The translations under genes and the position numbers were made by a program. A DNA stretch of 58,098 nt from NCBI RefSeq assembly GCF_009711225.1, contig NZ_WMIE01000023.1, positions 1 to 58,098 on the forward strand. The letters are read 5' to 3'. The DNA is from Paracoccus aestuariivivens. Its GTDB lineage: Bacteria; Pseudomonadota; Alphaproteobacteria; Rhodobacterales; Rhodobacteraceae. Each line of letters opens with the position of its first letter. Within the stretch, counting starts at the first letter, position 1. Positions 33,559 to 41,589 of the stretch are shown here, one piece after another. Under the pieces are notes generated by a model. That model was not told the DNA's origin, made no database searches, and saw only the letters and a program-made list of their open reading frames with translations.

Positions 33559-33842
33559 GCGACTTCTCCGTTTCGCCGGTCTATCGTAAGTACCTGATTG
33601 TTGCCGCCAAATGCCTCGGTGCGGCGACGTGATCATTCTTGACCCAGAGGGGTTGCCCCAAGGATTAGGTCACGTTGATAAATGTCCAACCCAGAACATA
33701 AGGTCTCTGGTGGGCAGTCACACAAAACAGCGGACAATTCAGGCAAGTTTTTGAAAAGGCCACAATCAAAGATCTCCCTTTGCCGCAAACCCGCTCTTAC
33801 GGCGCCTATCAAATCCACAGAGAAAGCAGTTGATTGCCGAAG

Positions 33843-33877
33843 CCCTATCCGTGTCAAACGGTAATGACGGGATAGGG
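33843..33877 (+). promoter_or_regulatory. Hairpin overlapping the ribosome site of the DUF2254 gene
   Basis: CCCTATCC (33843-33850) pairs with GGATAGGG (33870-33877); inside it GTCA and TGAC extend the stem. The right arm contains most of the Shine-Dalgarno AGGGAG (33874-33879) that serves ATG 33886. In mRNA this stem could limit initiation; an operator is the alternative reading. Confidence 0.45.
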
Positions 33878-33885
33878 AGACGTGT

Positions 33886-35124
33886 ATGACGCGATGGCAG
33901 TGGCTCTTGCAGCGGTTGACGCGGCGACTTTGGCTGCGCGCTTCGTTGATCGGGTTCTTGGGAATCGCGACGGCAGCGCTTGCCGCAGTGGTCGAGGGTT
34001 TCCTGCCTTGGCATCTGCCGGGGACTATCGGTGCAGATGCCGTCGACAGCCTGTTGAACATCATCGCGTCCAGCATGCTGGCGGTTACGACATTCTCGCT
34101 GTCAGTGGCGACCTCGGCCTATGCGTCGGCCACCAGCAACGTGACGCCCCGCGCAACGCGATTGCTGGTCGAGGACCGGCTGACACAGAACGTTCTCTCG
34201 ACTTTTGTCGGATCGTTCCTGTTCGCGGTTGTCGGCATTATCCTGTTGCGCACGGGGGCCTATGGCGATCGGGGCCGGGTCGTGCTGTTCGCAGCGACGA
34301 TCTTCGTAGTTGCCCTGATCGTGCTGACTCTTCTGCGCTGGATCGACCATTTGACACGCCTTGGCCGGGTCGGTGAAACGACCGAACGGGTCGAGGATGC
34401 CGCGCGCGAGGCGCTGGAAGCGCGCCTGACCAGACCCTATCTTGGCGGCAAGCCATTGGTCGGACCCGCCAACGGTATTGAAGTCTGCAGCACCGAGGTT
34501 GGCTATCTTCAGCATATCGACATGGCCGCCCTGTCGGATTGGGCCGAGAGCGCCAGCGCGACCATCGCGTTGCTCCACACCCCTGGGGCCTTCCTGCATC
34601 ATGGCCGCGTCATCGCCGTGGTGGACGGGCCGCTGGACGATCCCACGCCGATCCGCGACGCATTCACAATCGGCACGATCCGGAGTTTCGATCAGGATCC
34701 GCGCTTCGGTCTTGCCGTGATGAGCGAGATCGCCTCGCGCGCACTCTCGCCTGCGGTCAACGACCCGGGCACCGCCATCGACATCATCGGGCGGAACCTG
34801 CGCCTTCTGACGCTGTGGGCAAAAGGAGGAAATGCCGAGGACGTCATCTACCCACGCATCCACGTCTCCCCCTTAGCCGATTCCGATCTCGTCGAGGACG
34901 CCTTCTTGGCCATCGCCCGCGATGGGGCGGGCATGGTCGAGGTTCAGTCACGCCTGCAAAAGGCGCTTATGGCCTTGGCCGATCAGAGCAGACCAGATAT
35001 GCGCGCTGCGGCACTGGATCAATCGACGCTTGCGCTGGCTCGAAGTGATCAGGCTTTGCCGCTGCCGCAGGATCGCGACAGGCTGCATGCTATCGTTCGA
35101 GGGCACCGCCTCTCTGCGCGTTAG
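33886..35124 (+). CDS. DUF2254 family membrane protein
   Basis: 412 residues. Four transmembrane helices lie in the first 155 residues (LIGFLGIATAALAAVVEGFL, LNIIASSMLAVTTFSLSVAT, LSTFVGSFLFAVVGIILL, VVLFAATIFVVALIVLTLL), followed by a large soluble domain with IDMAALSDWAESASATIALL and FGLAVMSEIASRALSPAVND, all typical of DUF2254. Function unknown; the layout resembles a channel with a cytosolic gate (inference). The 5' hairpin at 33843-33877 may regulate it. Confidence 0.9.
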   Translation: MTRWQWLLQRLTRRLWLRASLIGFLGIATAALAAVVEGFLPWHLPGTIGADAVDSLLNIIASSMLAVTTFSLSVATSAYASATSNVTPRATRLLVEDRLTQNVLSTFVGSFLFAVVGIILLRTGAYGDRGRVVLFAATIFVVALIVLTLLRWIDHLTRLGRVGETTERVEDAAREALEARLTRPYLGGKPLVGPANGIEVCSTEVGYLQHIDMAALSDWAESASATIALLHTPGAFLHHGRVIAVVDGPLDDPTPIRDAFTIGTIRSFDQDPRFGLAVMSEIASRALSPAVNDPGTAIDIIGRNLRLLTLWAKGGNAEDVIYPRIHVSPLADSDLVEDAFLAIARDGAGMVEVQSRLQKALMALADQSRPDMRAAALDQSTLALARSDQALPLPQDRDRLHAIVRGHRLSAR

Positions 35125-35396
35125 CCATGATTGACGAATTTGGTAAAAAAATCCGACAATTCGATGATGTTATGATACCGAAATGCGCGCGTTCCGGCAC
35201 ATAGTATGCGCCAATTCTCACTGTCGGAACCAGCGGTCGGATGCTGCTCCGCTTGCCACGGAGGGCGAATGACCTGCATAGTCATTGCTCCGAAAGGTCG
35301 GCGCAAGAGGAGTCACATCCGAGCCTGCGGACGCCCTGTTGCTATAGAATGTCGTTTGCCTACGGCCTCGCAAGGTCGTCAGAACGCTGCAGAGGC

Positions 35397-35616
35397 ATGA
35401 CGAGTCCGCAAGGTGCGGCAGGAAGCGAGAGGGTCTTGAGGTCCAAAGGCACCCGCAATGCTGGCTTCGACGCACGCCGTGCCGAATTGTTGGGGCGGAT
35501 GCGAAACCGGCTTTTGCGACGCGATACACCCCGACCGACACTGCGCGAACTTGCCGCGGAGGCCGGTTGCAGCGTCTCCACCTTGAAGCATTACTTTGGC
35601 AAACGAGACGACATCG
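35397..35616 (+). pseudogene. TetR-family regulator truncated by an IS66-type end
   Basis: From ATG 35397 the frame encodes a basic lead and then a TetR helix-turn-helix: RPTLRELAAEAGCSVSTLKH followed by YFGKRDD. At 35617 the sequence turns into GTAAGCG, the usual terminal bases of IS66 elements, and the frame stops at 35649-35651. The ligand-binding domain is missing. The lost regulator probably controlled nearby genes such as the GMC oxidoreductase or catalase. Confidence 0.8.
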
Positions 35617-35726
35617 GTAAGCGATGTCCCGATCACACGTTGGTGGCGTAGTTCCATGGGAGCAGGCCTTGGATCTGGCTTTGTTTGTGGCCGTTGACGA
35701 TGGCGGTGAGCGTAGTTGTCAGCCAT
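35617..35726 (-). mobile_element. IS66-family remnant: one end and the tnpC C-terminus
   Basis: GTAAGCG at 35617-35623 matches the IS66 terminal inverted repeat. On the minus strand, just inside, a frame reads TLTAIVNGHKQSQIQGLLPW followed by NYATNV and a stop, which is the C-terminus of the IS66 TnpC transposase. The rest of the element, including its other end, is gone. Confidence 0.8.
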
Positions 35727-35880
35727 CAACGCACCGCTGATTCCGGTCCCGACGATGATCACGTCCCATGTCTTCGAGGATGGCGTCTTGATCGAGGGGG
35801 CGCCGATGCCCCTTGTCGCCGCCCAGAAGGGCTTCGCCAGATGCAGCCGACGCTGCTTTGTGCGGGTCGGTCGCGCGGCC
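35723..35880 (-). pseudogene. GMC oxidoreductase N-terminal fragment
   Basis: The minus-strand frame reads IGAPSIKTPSSKTWDVIIVG then TGISGALMA, the FAD-binding Rossmann start of a GMC-type dehydrogenase, and is then cut at about 35726 where IS66 transposase sequence begins. It lies directly downstream of katE on the same strand. GMC oxidoreductase genes are common partners of stress catalases in Alphaproteobacteria. Confidence 0.7.
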
Positions 35881-35884
35881 ACGA

Positions 35885-37939
35885 TCAGGCAAGATCCCGC
35901 AGCGAGGCCTCGCGATCCCAATAGCGCAGGGTCGCGGCCTTGGGCAGTTTCGGAAGGTCCACCACGCCCGCGTCCGGCTTGACCCCGGCACGGTCAAGCA
36001 GCGCTTTCGCGCCTTCGTCATGGCCGAGCGCCTTGAGATGGGCATAAGCATCCGCGACGAAACCCACCGCAGCGCTATCCTGCGCCAAACGCCGGGCTGC
36101 ATCCTCAGTCAGGACCAACGCGACCGCATCGAACAGCCATGAGGGCGAGCCGGCAAGCTGCCCGTCGGCCTTCATCTCGCCGCCTTGCAGCTTCATCCCG
36201 CCGACCTTGGAGGCGATGGTAAAGGGCGTGGCGCCAGCGTCCTTGACGGCTTTGATCAAGGCCTCCAGCGCCGCTTTGTCAGACCCCTCATCGAAAAGGA
36301 TGCCGACCTTGCGCCCCTGTAGCGTGGCCTGCCAACGCTTCTGGATCGACAAGGCATCGCTTGGCTCAAGGTCGATGGGCTCTTTCGCGGGCGGAGCGGC
36401 GTTCGGCAGATCCAGCCCCAGCCCTTTGGCGACACGTTCGGCCAGAGTCTCATCGACATTGCGCAGCTGCGACAGGACCCGCAGGCGGATGTGATTGAGC
36501 GCCAGCTTGGATAGTTCGAAAGTGATGGCCGAGGCGATATGGGCCTGTTCATTTTCGGTCTGCGATTTCCAGAACATGCGCGGCTGGCTGTAATGGTCGG
36601 CGAAGCTCTCCGAGCGCACCCGCAACTTCTCGCCCGCGACCGGTTGCGGCGCAGTGCAAAACCCGTCGGCGCGGGGGCGCGGGCCGGGGTCTTCGCCCGC
36701 CTCGTCCAGACTGTTCGGCTCGTAATTGGCGCGGCCCTTGGGGATCTGGGTCTGCATCAGCCCGTCGCGCATCATATTCGCATAGGGGCATTTCGGGGCA
36801 TTCACCGGGATCTGGTGGAAATTCGTCGTGCCCAGCCGCGATTTCTGCGTGTCGAGATAGGAAAACAGCCGCCCCTGCAGCAGCGGATCATCCGAGAAAT
36901 CTATACCCGGAACCACGTTCGACGGCAGGAAGGCCAGTTGCTCATTCTCGGCGAAATGGTTGTCGGGATTGCGATCCAGAACCATGCGCCCGATCACGCG
37001 CAGCGGTACGACTTCCTCGGGGATGATCTTGGTCGCGTCCAGAACGTCATAGGGCAGACTGTTCGCCAGTTCCGTATCAAAGCTTTGGATCGCGAGGTCA
37101 TATTCGGGGTAATCGCCTGCGGCAATCGCCTCCCAAAGATCGCGGCGGTGATAGTCGTTATCCGCGCCTTGCAGTTTTGCGCTCTCGTCCCAGACCAAGG
37201 ATTGCGTGCCCAGACGCGGACGCCAATGGAACTTGACGAAGCTTTCCGCACCATCGGCATCCACCAACTTGAAGGTGTGGATGCCAAAGCCCTCCATCAT
37301 CCGGTAGCTGCGCGGGATGCCACGGTCGGACATGGCCCACATGACGGTATGCAACGTCTCGGGCATCAGCGAGACGAAGTCCCAGAACGTGTCATGCGCC
37401 GAGGCGGCTTGCGGAAATCCTCGGTCAGCTTCCATTTTCACGGAATGGATCAGATCGGGGAACTTGATCGCGTCCTGAATGAAGAAGACCGGAATATTGT
37501 TGCCGACTAGGTCCCAGTTGCCTTCGTCGGTATAGAATTTCGTCGCAAAGCCGCGCACATCGCGTGGCGTATCGACCGAGCCCGCGCCGCCCGCGACAGT
37601 GGAAAAGCGCACGATCACCTCGGTCCGCTTGCCCTTCTTCGCGAACAGGCTGGCGCGGCTAAGCTCCGGGATCGGGTCGGTGCATTCGAAATGGCCGTGC
37701 GCGACCGAGCCACGGGCGTGGACGATGCGCTCGGGGATGCGCTCATGGTCGAAATGGAAGATCTTCTCGCGCAGGATGAAATCTTCCAACAGCGTCGGGC
37801 CGCGCGCGCCTGCGCGCAAACTGTTCTGGTTGTCCGAGATCGGCGCGCCGTGATTGGTCGTCAGCTTCGGCGTAGCGCCGCGACCGATCTGCTGCGTCTC
37901 GCCGCCTTCGCCGGTCGTTGGGTCATAAGGTTTTGCCAT
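35885..37939 (-). CDS. katE: Large-subunit monofunctional catalase (HPII type)
   Basis: 684 residues from ATG 37937-37939 with AAGGAAG upstream. It breaks down hydrogen peroxide. Core motifs are RIVHARGSVAHGHFE with the distal His, VRFSTVAG, GNNIPVFFIQDAIKFPDLIH, and the haem Tyr in RLFSYLDTQKSRLG. The C-terminal 150 residues are the flavodoxin/DJ-1-like domain of HPII enzymes (GRKVGILFDEGSDKAALEAL). It is the second gene of an operon with the pyridoxamine-oxidase-like gene, whose promoter is a perfect EcfG consensus. Confidence 0.96.
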   Translation of the reverse strand: MAKPYDPTTGEGGETQQIGRGATPKLTTNHGAPISDNQNSLRAGARGPTLLEDFILREKIFHFDHERIPERIVHARGSVAHGHFECTDPIPELSRASLFAKKGKRTEVIVRFSTVAGGAGSVDTPRDVRGFATKFYTDEGNWDLVGNNIPVFFIQDAIKFPDLIHSVKMEADRGFPQAASAHDTFWDFVSLMPETLHTVMWAMSDRGIPRSYRMMEGFGIHTFKLVDADGAESFVKFHWRPRLGTQSLVWDESAKLQGADNDYHRRDLWEAIAAGDYPEYDLAIQSFDTELANSLPYDVLDATKIIPEEVVPLRVIGRMVLDRNPDNHFAENEQLAFLPSNVVPGIDFSDDPLLQGRLFSYLDTQKSRLGTTNFHQIPVNAPKCPYANMMRDGLMQTQIPKGRANYEPNSLDEAGEDPGPRPRADGFCTAPQPVAGEKLRVRSESFADHYSQPRMFWKSQTENEQAHIASAITFELSKLALNHIRLRVLSQLRNVDETLAERVAKGLGLDLPNAAPPAKEPIDLEPSDALSIQKRWQATLQGRKVGILFDEGSDKAALEALIKAVKDAGATPFTIASKVGGMKLQGGEMKADGQLAGSPSWLFDAVALVLTEDAARRLAQDSAAVGFVADAYAHLKALGHDEGAKALLDRAGVKPDAGVVDLPKLPKAATLRYWDREASLRDLA

Positions 37940-38016
37940 CTTCCTTGCCTTCCGATTGGGGTGGGCCAAATCTTCTGGGATTGCGGCGAAGCAAGCCTCG
38001 CCCGGCATCTAACGCC

Positions 38017-38490
38017 CTAGAACGTCAGCGTGAAATGATCGCCGATATCGGGTTCGGCACCGGTCAGATTGGCCTTGGCGACCTGATAGAGAAATCCGAT
38101 CCCGCCGGTGGTCGACCAGATTTCGGCACCGGTAAGGCTCAGCCTCAGCAGTCGCAGGTCAGGGTCTTCTTTACCGCCCTCGAACCAAGCCGAGGCCACG
38201 CTGCTCCAGATCTCGTCCAGCTTTTCGCGGTCCTCCGATAGTTCCAACCGTCCCTCGATCTGCGCGAAAAGCTTGCCAGATGCATCGCCGACGATATGGA
38301 TTGCGTCCTTGGCGCCGCCCTGTACATCGGCAACCAGATCGGTGCCGTCTGCGGTAATGAACCACAAAGCGCGTGCCTCGGGGTCGGCATAATGCGACAT
38401 CGGCACCAGCTTCATCCGCTCACGGATGCCCAGCATGCCAGCATTGATACCATCGAGGCGCTTCCAGAAAATCTGCTCGTCATTGGCCAT
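38017..38490 (-). CDS. General stress protein 26-like, pyridoxamine 5'-phosphate oxidase fold
   Basis: 157 residues, ATG 38488-38490 with GGGAGAG upstream. A split-barrel flavin-binding domain: MLGIRERMKLVPMSHYADPE, LWFITADGTDLVADVQGGAK, FAQIEGRLELSEDREKLDEI, and WFEGGKEDPDLRLLRLSLTG. It matches the general stress protein 26 group, which binds FMN or FAD and is starvation- or stress-induced. It lies 77 bases before katE on the same strand. Confidence 0.9.
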   Translation of the reverse strand: MANDEQIFWKRLDGINAGMLGIRERMKLVPMSHYADPEARALWFITADGTDLVADVQGGAKDAIHIVGDASGKLFAQIEGRLELSEDREKLDEIWSSVASAWFEGGKEDPDLRLLRLSLTGAEIWSTTGGIGFLYQVAKANLTGAEPDIGDHFTLTF

Positions 38491-38637
38491 GGAACTCTCC
38501 CTTCCTAGGTGAGGATTGTGTCGTCGTCGGCACAGGCCACCGGCCTCGGGCCGTGGCGTGCAGACTGACTGATGTTTCCGAGATCGGCATATCCTGCCGG
38601 TTCTGGGGCAAGCCGCTACTCGCCCGATGCGGGGTAA

Positions 38638-38662
38638 AACGTGCTTCGCGGGTCAAGGTTCC
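38638..38662 (-). promoter_or_regulatory. Perfect EcfG-consensus promoter of the gsp26-katE operon
   Basis: Minus strand GGAAC (38662-38658), 16 bases, CGTT (38641-38638). The leader to the start at 38490 would be about 140 bases. Confidence 0.65.
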
Positions 38663-39185
38663 CACTTTGGAAATCTTGCTCGAGGCCGGCACCGCGAGCG
38701 GCAATAGTCGGCTATACCGTCGAAATCAGCATCGAACCAATCCATCGAATCTTATCGGTCCTTAATAATGGCGGGCCGGCTTTCGCACTCGCATTGGTTG
38801 CGGCCTGAAGCAATCGCCCTTTCTGTTCCGATCCGACGGATCCAAGCGGTCAAGCAGCAGTCGTGGTGGGGTGATTGGAGAGGTCATAAAAAGGTGTATG
38901 TCGACACACATGTTCCGCATAATAAAGCAAAGATACGGATTGCTTGAGAGGAAGATGGTACGGTCAGTTACCCCTGCTAAGGCGCAATTATCGAGAGTCA
39001 TGAAGAGCACCTTCAAACCGCGCTATCCGACGACGTCAGGTGCAGGGAATGCGGGGACATTTGGGTCTTTAACCCAAAAATTTCCAACCACCCTGCCCTT
39101 CCGCATTGCTATCCATGCCACATATGCAACCGTGCATCTGTTTCAGCATTCGATAGTCCAAGTTGCCATGGTATGGATAAGAACC
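38663..39185. other. Intergenic boundary between stress region and plasmid core
   Basis: About 520 bases with no convincing gene. The minus-strand frame 38762-39016 and the upstream part of the plus-strand frame from 38871 lack ribosome sites and family features. AT-rich patches (38880-38960, 39060-39140) suggest foreign or decayed DNA. The segment separates the stress genes from the toxin-antitoxin and partition block. Confidence 0.35.
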
Positions 39186-39407
39186 ATGCGTTCGAAGCCA
39201 GCGTCTGCCGCCAAGGCATCTGCATCGCCTCGGGGTTGCCTCGGCGACCTCATTGCGAGCGCCAGCGCCAGCCAGAGGATTGAGGGGCTGGAAATCGACG
39301 CACAGGCGCGTGCCGACTTCATTGAGTTCGAAGCAGGTCGAGTTAGCCTAGCGGATCTTCGAGTCCGCATCCTGGGGAGATACGGTTTGGGCGCAGATCC
39401 GAAATGA
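39186..39407 (+). CDS. VbhA-like antitoxin without its toxin
   Basis: About 73 residues from ATG 39186 (ATG 39168 is an alternative; neither has a strong ribosome site). The pattern ASASQRIEGLEIDAQARADF followed by AGRVSLADLRVRILGRYG fits the VbhA family of antitoxins, which block Fic-domain AMP-transferase toxins. No Fic gene follows; the next genes are ccdAB. It may be an orphan that neutralises a chromosomal or incoming Fic toxin, or a leftover. Confidence 0.5.
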   Translation: MRSKPASAAKASASPRGCLGDLIASASASQRIEGLEIDAQARADFIEFEAGRVSLADLRVRILGRYGLGADPK

Positions 39408-39496
39408 AGGCGAGCCAAGCGCGATCCAGCAGGCTCCTTAGCCCTTGTCGCGCATCTTTTATGCGCATATCATAAGCGCATTGATGGAGAAGTATA

Positions 39497-39739
39497 ATGC
39501 CCCCAATCCAAACTGATGGTGTGCGCAAACCAGCAAACCTGTCGCTAGACCAAACGTTGCTGGCGGAAGCGCGGGCACTTAACATCAATCTGTCTCGCGC
39601 TGCAGAAGCTGGCTTGCGTGAGGCCGTGCGCCAGGCACAGGCAGAACGCTGGCGACGCGAGAATGCCACAGCCATGGCGGCGTCGAATGCTTGGGTCGAA
39701 GAAAACGGCCTCCCACTGGAACGCTACAAGCCATTCTGA
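39497..39739 (+). CDS. ccdA: CcdA-family antitoxin
   Basis: 80 residues, GGAGAAG upstream of ATG 39497. The N-terminal half is a ribbon-helix-helix DNA-binding domain (KPANLSLDQTLLAEARALNI). The C-terminal half (RRENATAMAASNAWVEENGL) is the flexible arm that wraps the toxin, and ERYKPF is the usual end. It represses its own operon and neutralises CcdB. The stop shares one base with the ccdB start. Confidence 0.9.
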   Translation: MPPIQTDGVRKPANLSLDQTLLAEARALNINLSRAAEAGLREAVRQAQAERWRRENATAMAASNAWVEENGLPLERYKPF

Positions 39740-40038
39740 TGAGCCGGTTCACGCTATACCCAGCTCTTTCCGGCGACGGTTTTCTGTTGGATGTTCAATC
39801 CGATCTATTGGATGGATTGAACACGCGCGTGGTCGTGCCGCTAATGCCGCTCGCGCAGGCACCTCGACCAATGTCGGTTCTGAACCCGGTTTTCGACATT
39901 GCTGAACGCCCGCATGTCATGGTCACCCAGTTCCTCTCAGCAGTGCCAGCAGGACTTCTACGTCAGCAGATCGGCTCGTTGGCGGTGCAATCCGAACAGA
40001 TCACGCACGCGTTAGATTTTCTGCATCAGGGTTTCTGA
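39739..40038 (+). CDS. ccdB: CcdB-family toxin (DNA gyrase poison)
   Basis: 99 residues, full length. The CcdB fold is visible: LDVQSDLLDGLNTRVVVPLM, NPVFDIAERPHVMVTQFLSA, and the C-terminal helix ITHALDFLHQGF. The last three residues of F-plasmid CcdB (Trp-Gly-Ile) poison gyrase; here the end is QGF, so the activity should be tested rather than assumed. Coupled to ccdA, it stabilises the plasmid by killing cells that lose it. Confidence 0.9.
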   Translation: MSRFTLYPALSGDGFLLDVQSDLLDGLNTRVVVPLMPLAQAPRPMSVLNPVFDIAERPHVMVTQFLSAVPAGLLRQQIGSLAVQSEQITHALDFLHQGF

Positions 40039-40491
40039 ACAAACGCATTCATCGCGAGCGTTGCGCTTCCCCGACACTGCGCCACCTGGATTTCTCATTG
40101 AAGCAGAGCCCCGAACGCTGCAGACCGGTTCCAATCATCGGACGCAAGTTGGCGTGCAAAGGCTTCGATTTAAGTGCAACGTATCCAAAGGTGCTTTTTT
40201 TTTTCAGGTCTACTTGGCTTGCGATGCAAACACTGCAGTTGGCACGGTCTCAGTAGGTTGTGCGCCCCATTCTAGTTCGCGCTCACTTTCCTTAGTAGGT
40301 AGGACATGGTTTCAATGGTCGGAATCGGGCTCGGCATGAGCAAACAGTAGTCAACCGAGTTCGCCAGCCACCATCGCGCCGAATAAGGTTGGGCGGCATT
40401 CGCGGCCAACCAGTGCGACTTTTCATCTTGGAAGCGGTGCAAACAACAACTTCACGAGCTTTGACGGCAAGTGAACATCCTCCTGAGAAAA
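40039..40491. other. Intergenic region between ccdB and parB
   Basis: About 450 bases with no supported gene. It contains a run of nine T (near 40196-40204) that could serve as part of a terminator after ccdB. Frames on both strands lack starts and resemble no family. Confidence 0.3.
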
Positions 40492-41589
40492 TCATTCGAT
40501 TTGGTCGAGAAGCTTCGCCACCGCCACCTCTAGACGCCGACGCTCCACCGTCGAAAAATCACGCGCTAGCCGGATTTCCAAACGTCCGTTCGCAGCCGTG
40601 CATTTAGCACTTCCCTGAGGGCGGGCGATCTGAAACGTCGTCTTAGCCTTGCCGACGGGAACATTAGCCGCTGGCTGACGAGGTGCTTTTCCAGTGTGTT
40701 CAAGATCACCCCCCTGCCCCGCATAACGACGCAAAGTGTCCAGTTCATCCTTAACCGAGCGAGTGTCCCAATCCTTGAGCTCGGCCTTGACAGCCGCGAC
40801 CAGCCCCGGCACATCTTCCAGCTTGGCCGCCAGCGCCAGACCGAGCGCGCGTGGGATTTCCTGTGCATATATCAGCACCTCACCCAGCTGCTCGACCAGC
40901 GGGATGAAACTGCGGATATAGCTGCGTTTCTGGTAGCCGGCGGATTTAAACAGGATGGCCACCGCCTTTTCCGGGTCGTTCTCGGCAGTCAGCGGGTCCA
41001 TGGCATAATGCAGAGCCAGCTGGGCCATCTCTGCAAACGAGATATCTTTGCGAACCATGTTCTCATCGACCATGCGCCGGTATAGCTGCTCCAATTGATC
41101 GCCGCGCGCTGCAATTCCAGCAGGGATTCGCCCCCATTTTTCAGCGTCCCCGGTTTCATCCAGCAATTGCCGATAAGCCGAGAGACGGCGCCAACCCTGA
41201 ATCAGCTCGTAGCGACCATTCACAGCGGGCTCGACCTGGATCGGGTTCGACAGCCCTATCTCGCGAATGGATTCGACTAGTTCTGCCAGTTCGAAATCCG
41301 CACCCTGAGCGCGGTCGCGGACCAGCTTGAGCGTGTCGATCACATCAAGTGGGATCATGTCGACGATCAGCCCCGCACGCTTCAGGCGGACATGCTCCCG
41401 CGCCAATGCGTCGTTTTCCTGACGGATTTCCGCTTCGATACGGGCACGGTCACGAGTGGACTCGGCGGTCTCTACGATGGCCGACGCCATCGGGCCACGA
41501 CGCCCACCCTCCTCATCTTTCCCCGCGGGGAAGATTTCAGCGTCACCATCGGGCATCTCTATATCGAACATGCGGCGCTTGCGGCTCAT
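40492..41589 (-). CDS. parB: Plasmid partition protein ParB
   Basis: 365 residues from ATG 41587-41589, overlapping parA by ATGA. The ParB nuclease-like domain has IPLDVIDTLKLVRDRAQGAD, LVESIREIGLSNPIQVEPAV and GRYELIQGWRRLSAYRQL. A helix-turn-helix follows around the MVRKDISFAEMAQLALHYAM segment. The C-terminal region should dimerise. It binds parS sites and loads onto DNA with CTP in related proteins; no clear parS was found by eye. Confidence 0.93.
   Translation of the reverse strand: MSRKRRMFDIEMPDGDAEIFPAGKDEEGGRRGPMASAIVETAESTRDRARIEAEIRQENDALAREHVRLKRAGLIVDMIPLDVIDTLKLVRDRAQGADFELAELVESIREIGLSNPIQVEPAVNGRYELIQGWRRLSAYRQLLDETGDAEKWGRIPAGIAARGDQLEQLYRRMVDENMVRKDISFAEMAQLALHYAMDPLTAENDPEKAVAILFKSAGYQKRSYIRSFIPLVEQLGEVLIYAQEIPRALGLALAAKLEDVPGLVAAVKAELKDWDTRSVKDELDTLRRYAGQGGDLEHTGKAPRQPAANVPVGKAKTTFQIARPQGSAKCTAANGRLEIRLARDFSTVERRRLEVAVAKLLDQIE

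Noticed and set aside
36539..37510. A 323-codon plus-strand frame opposite katE
   Set aside because: The catalase on the other strand has all active-site motifs; this frame has none.
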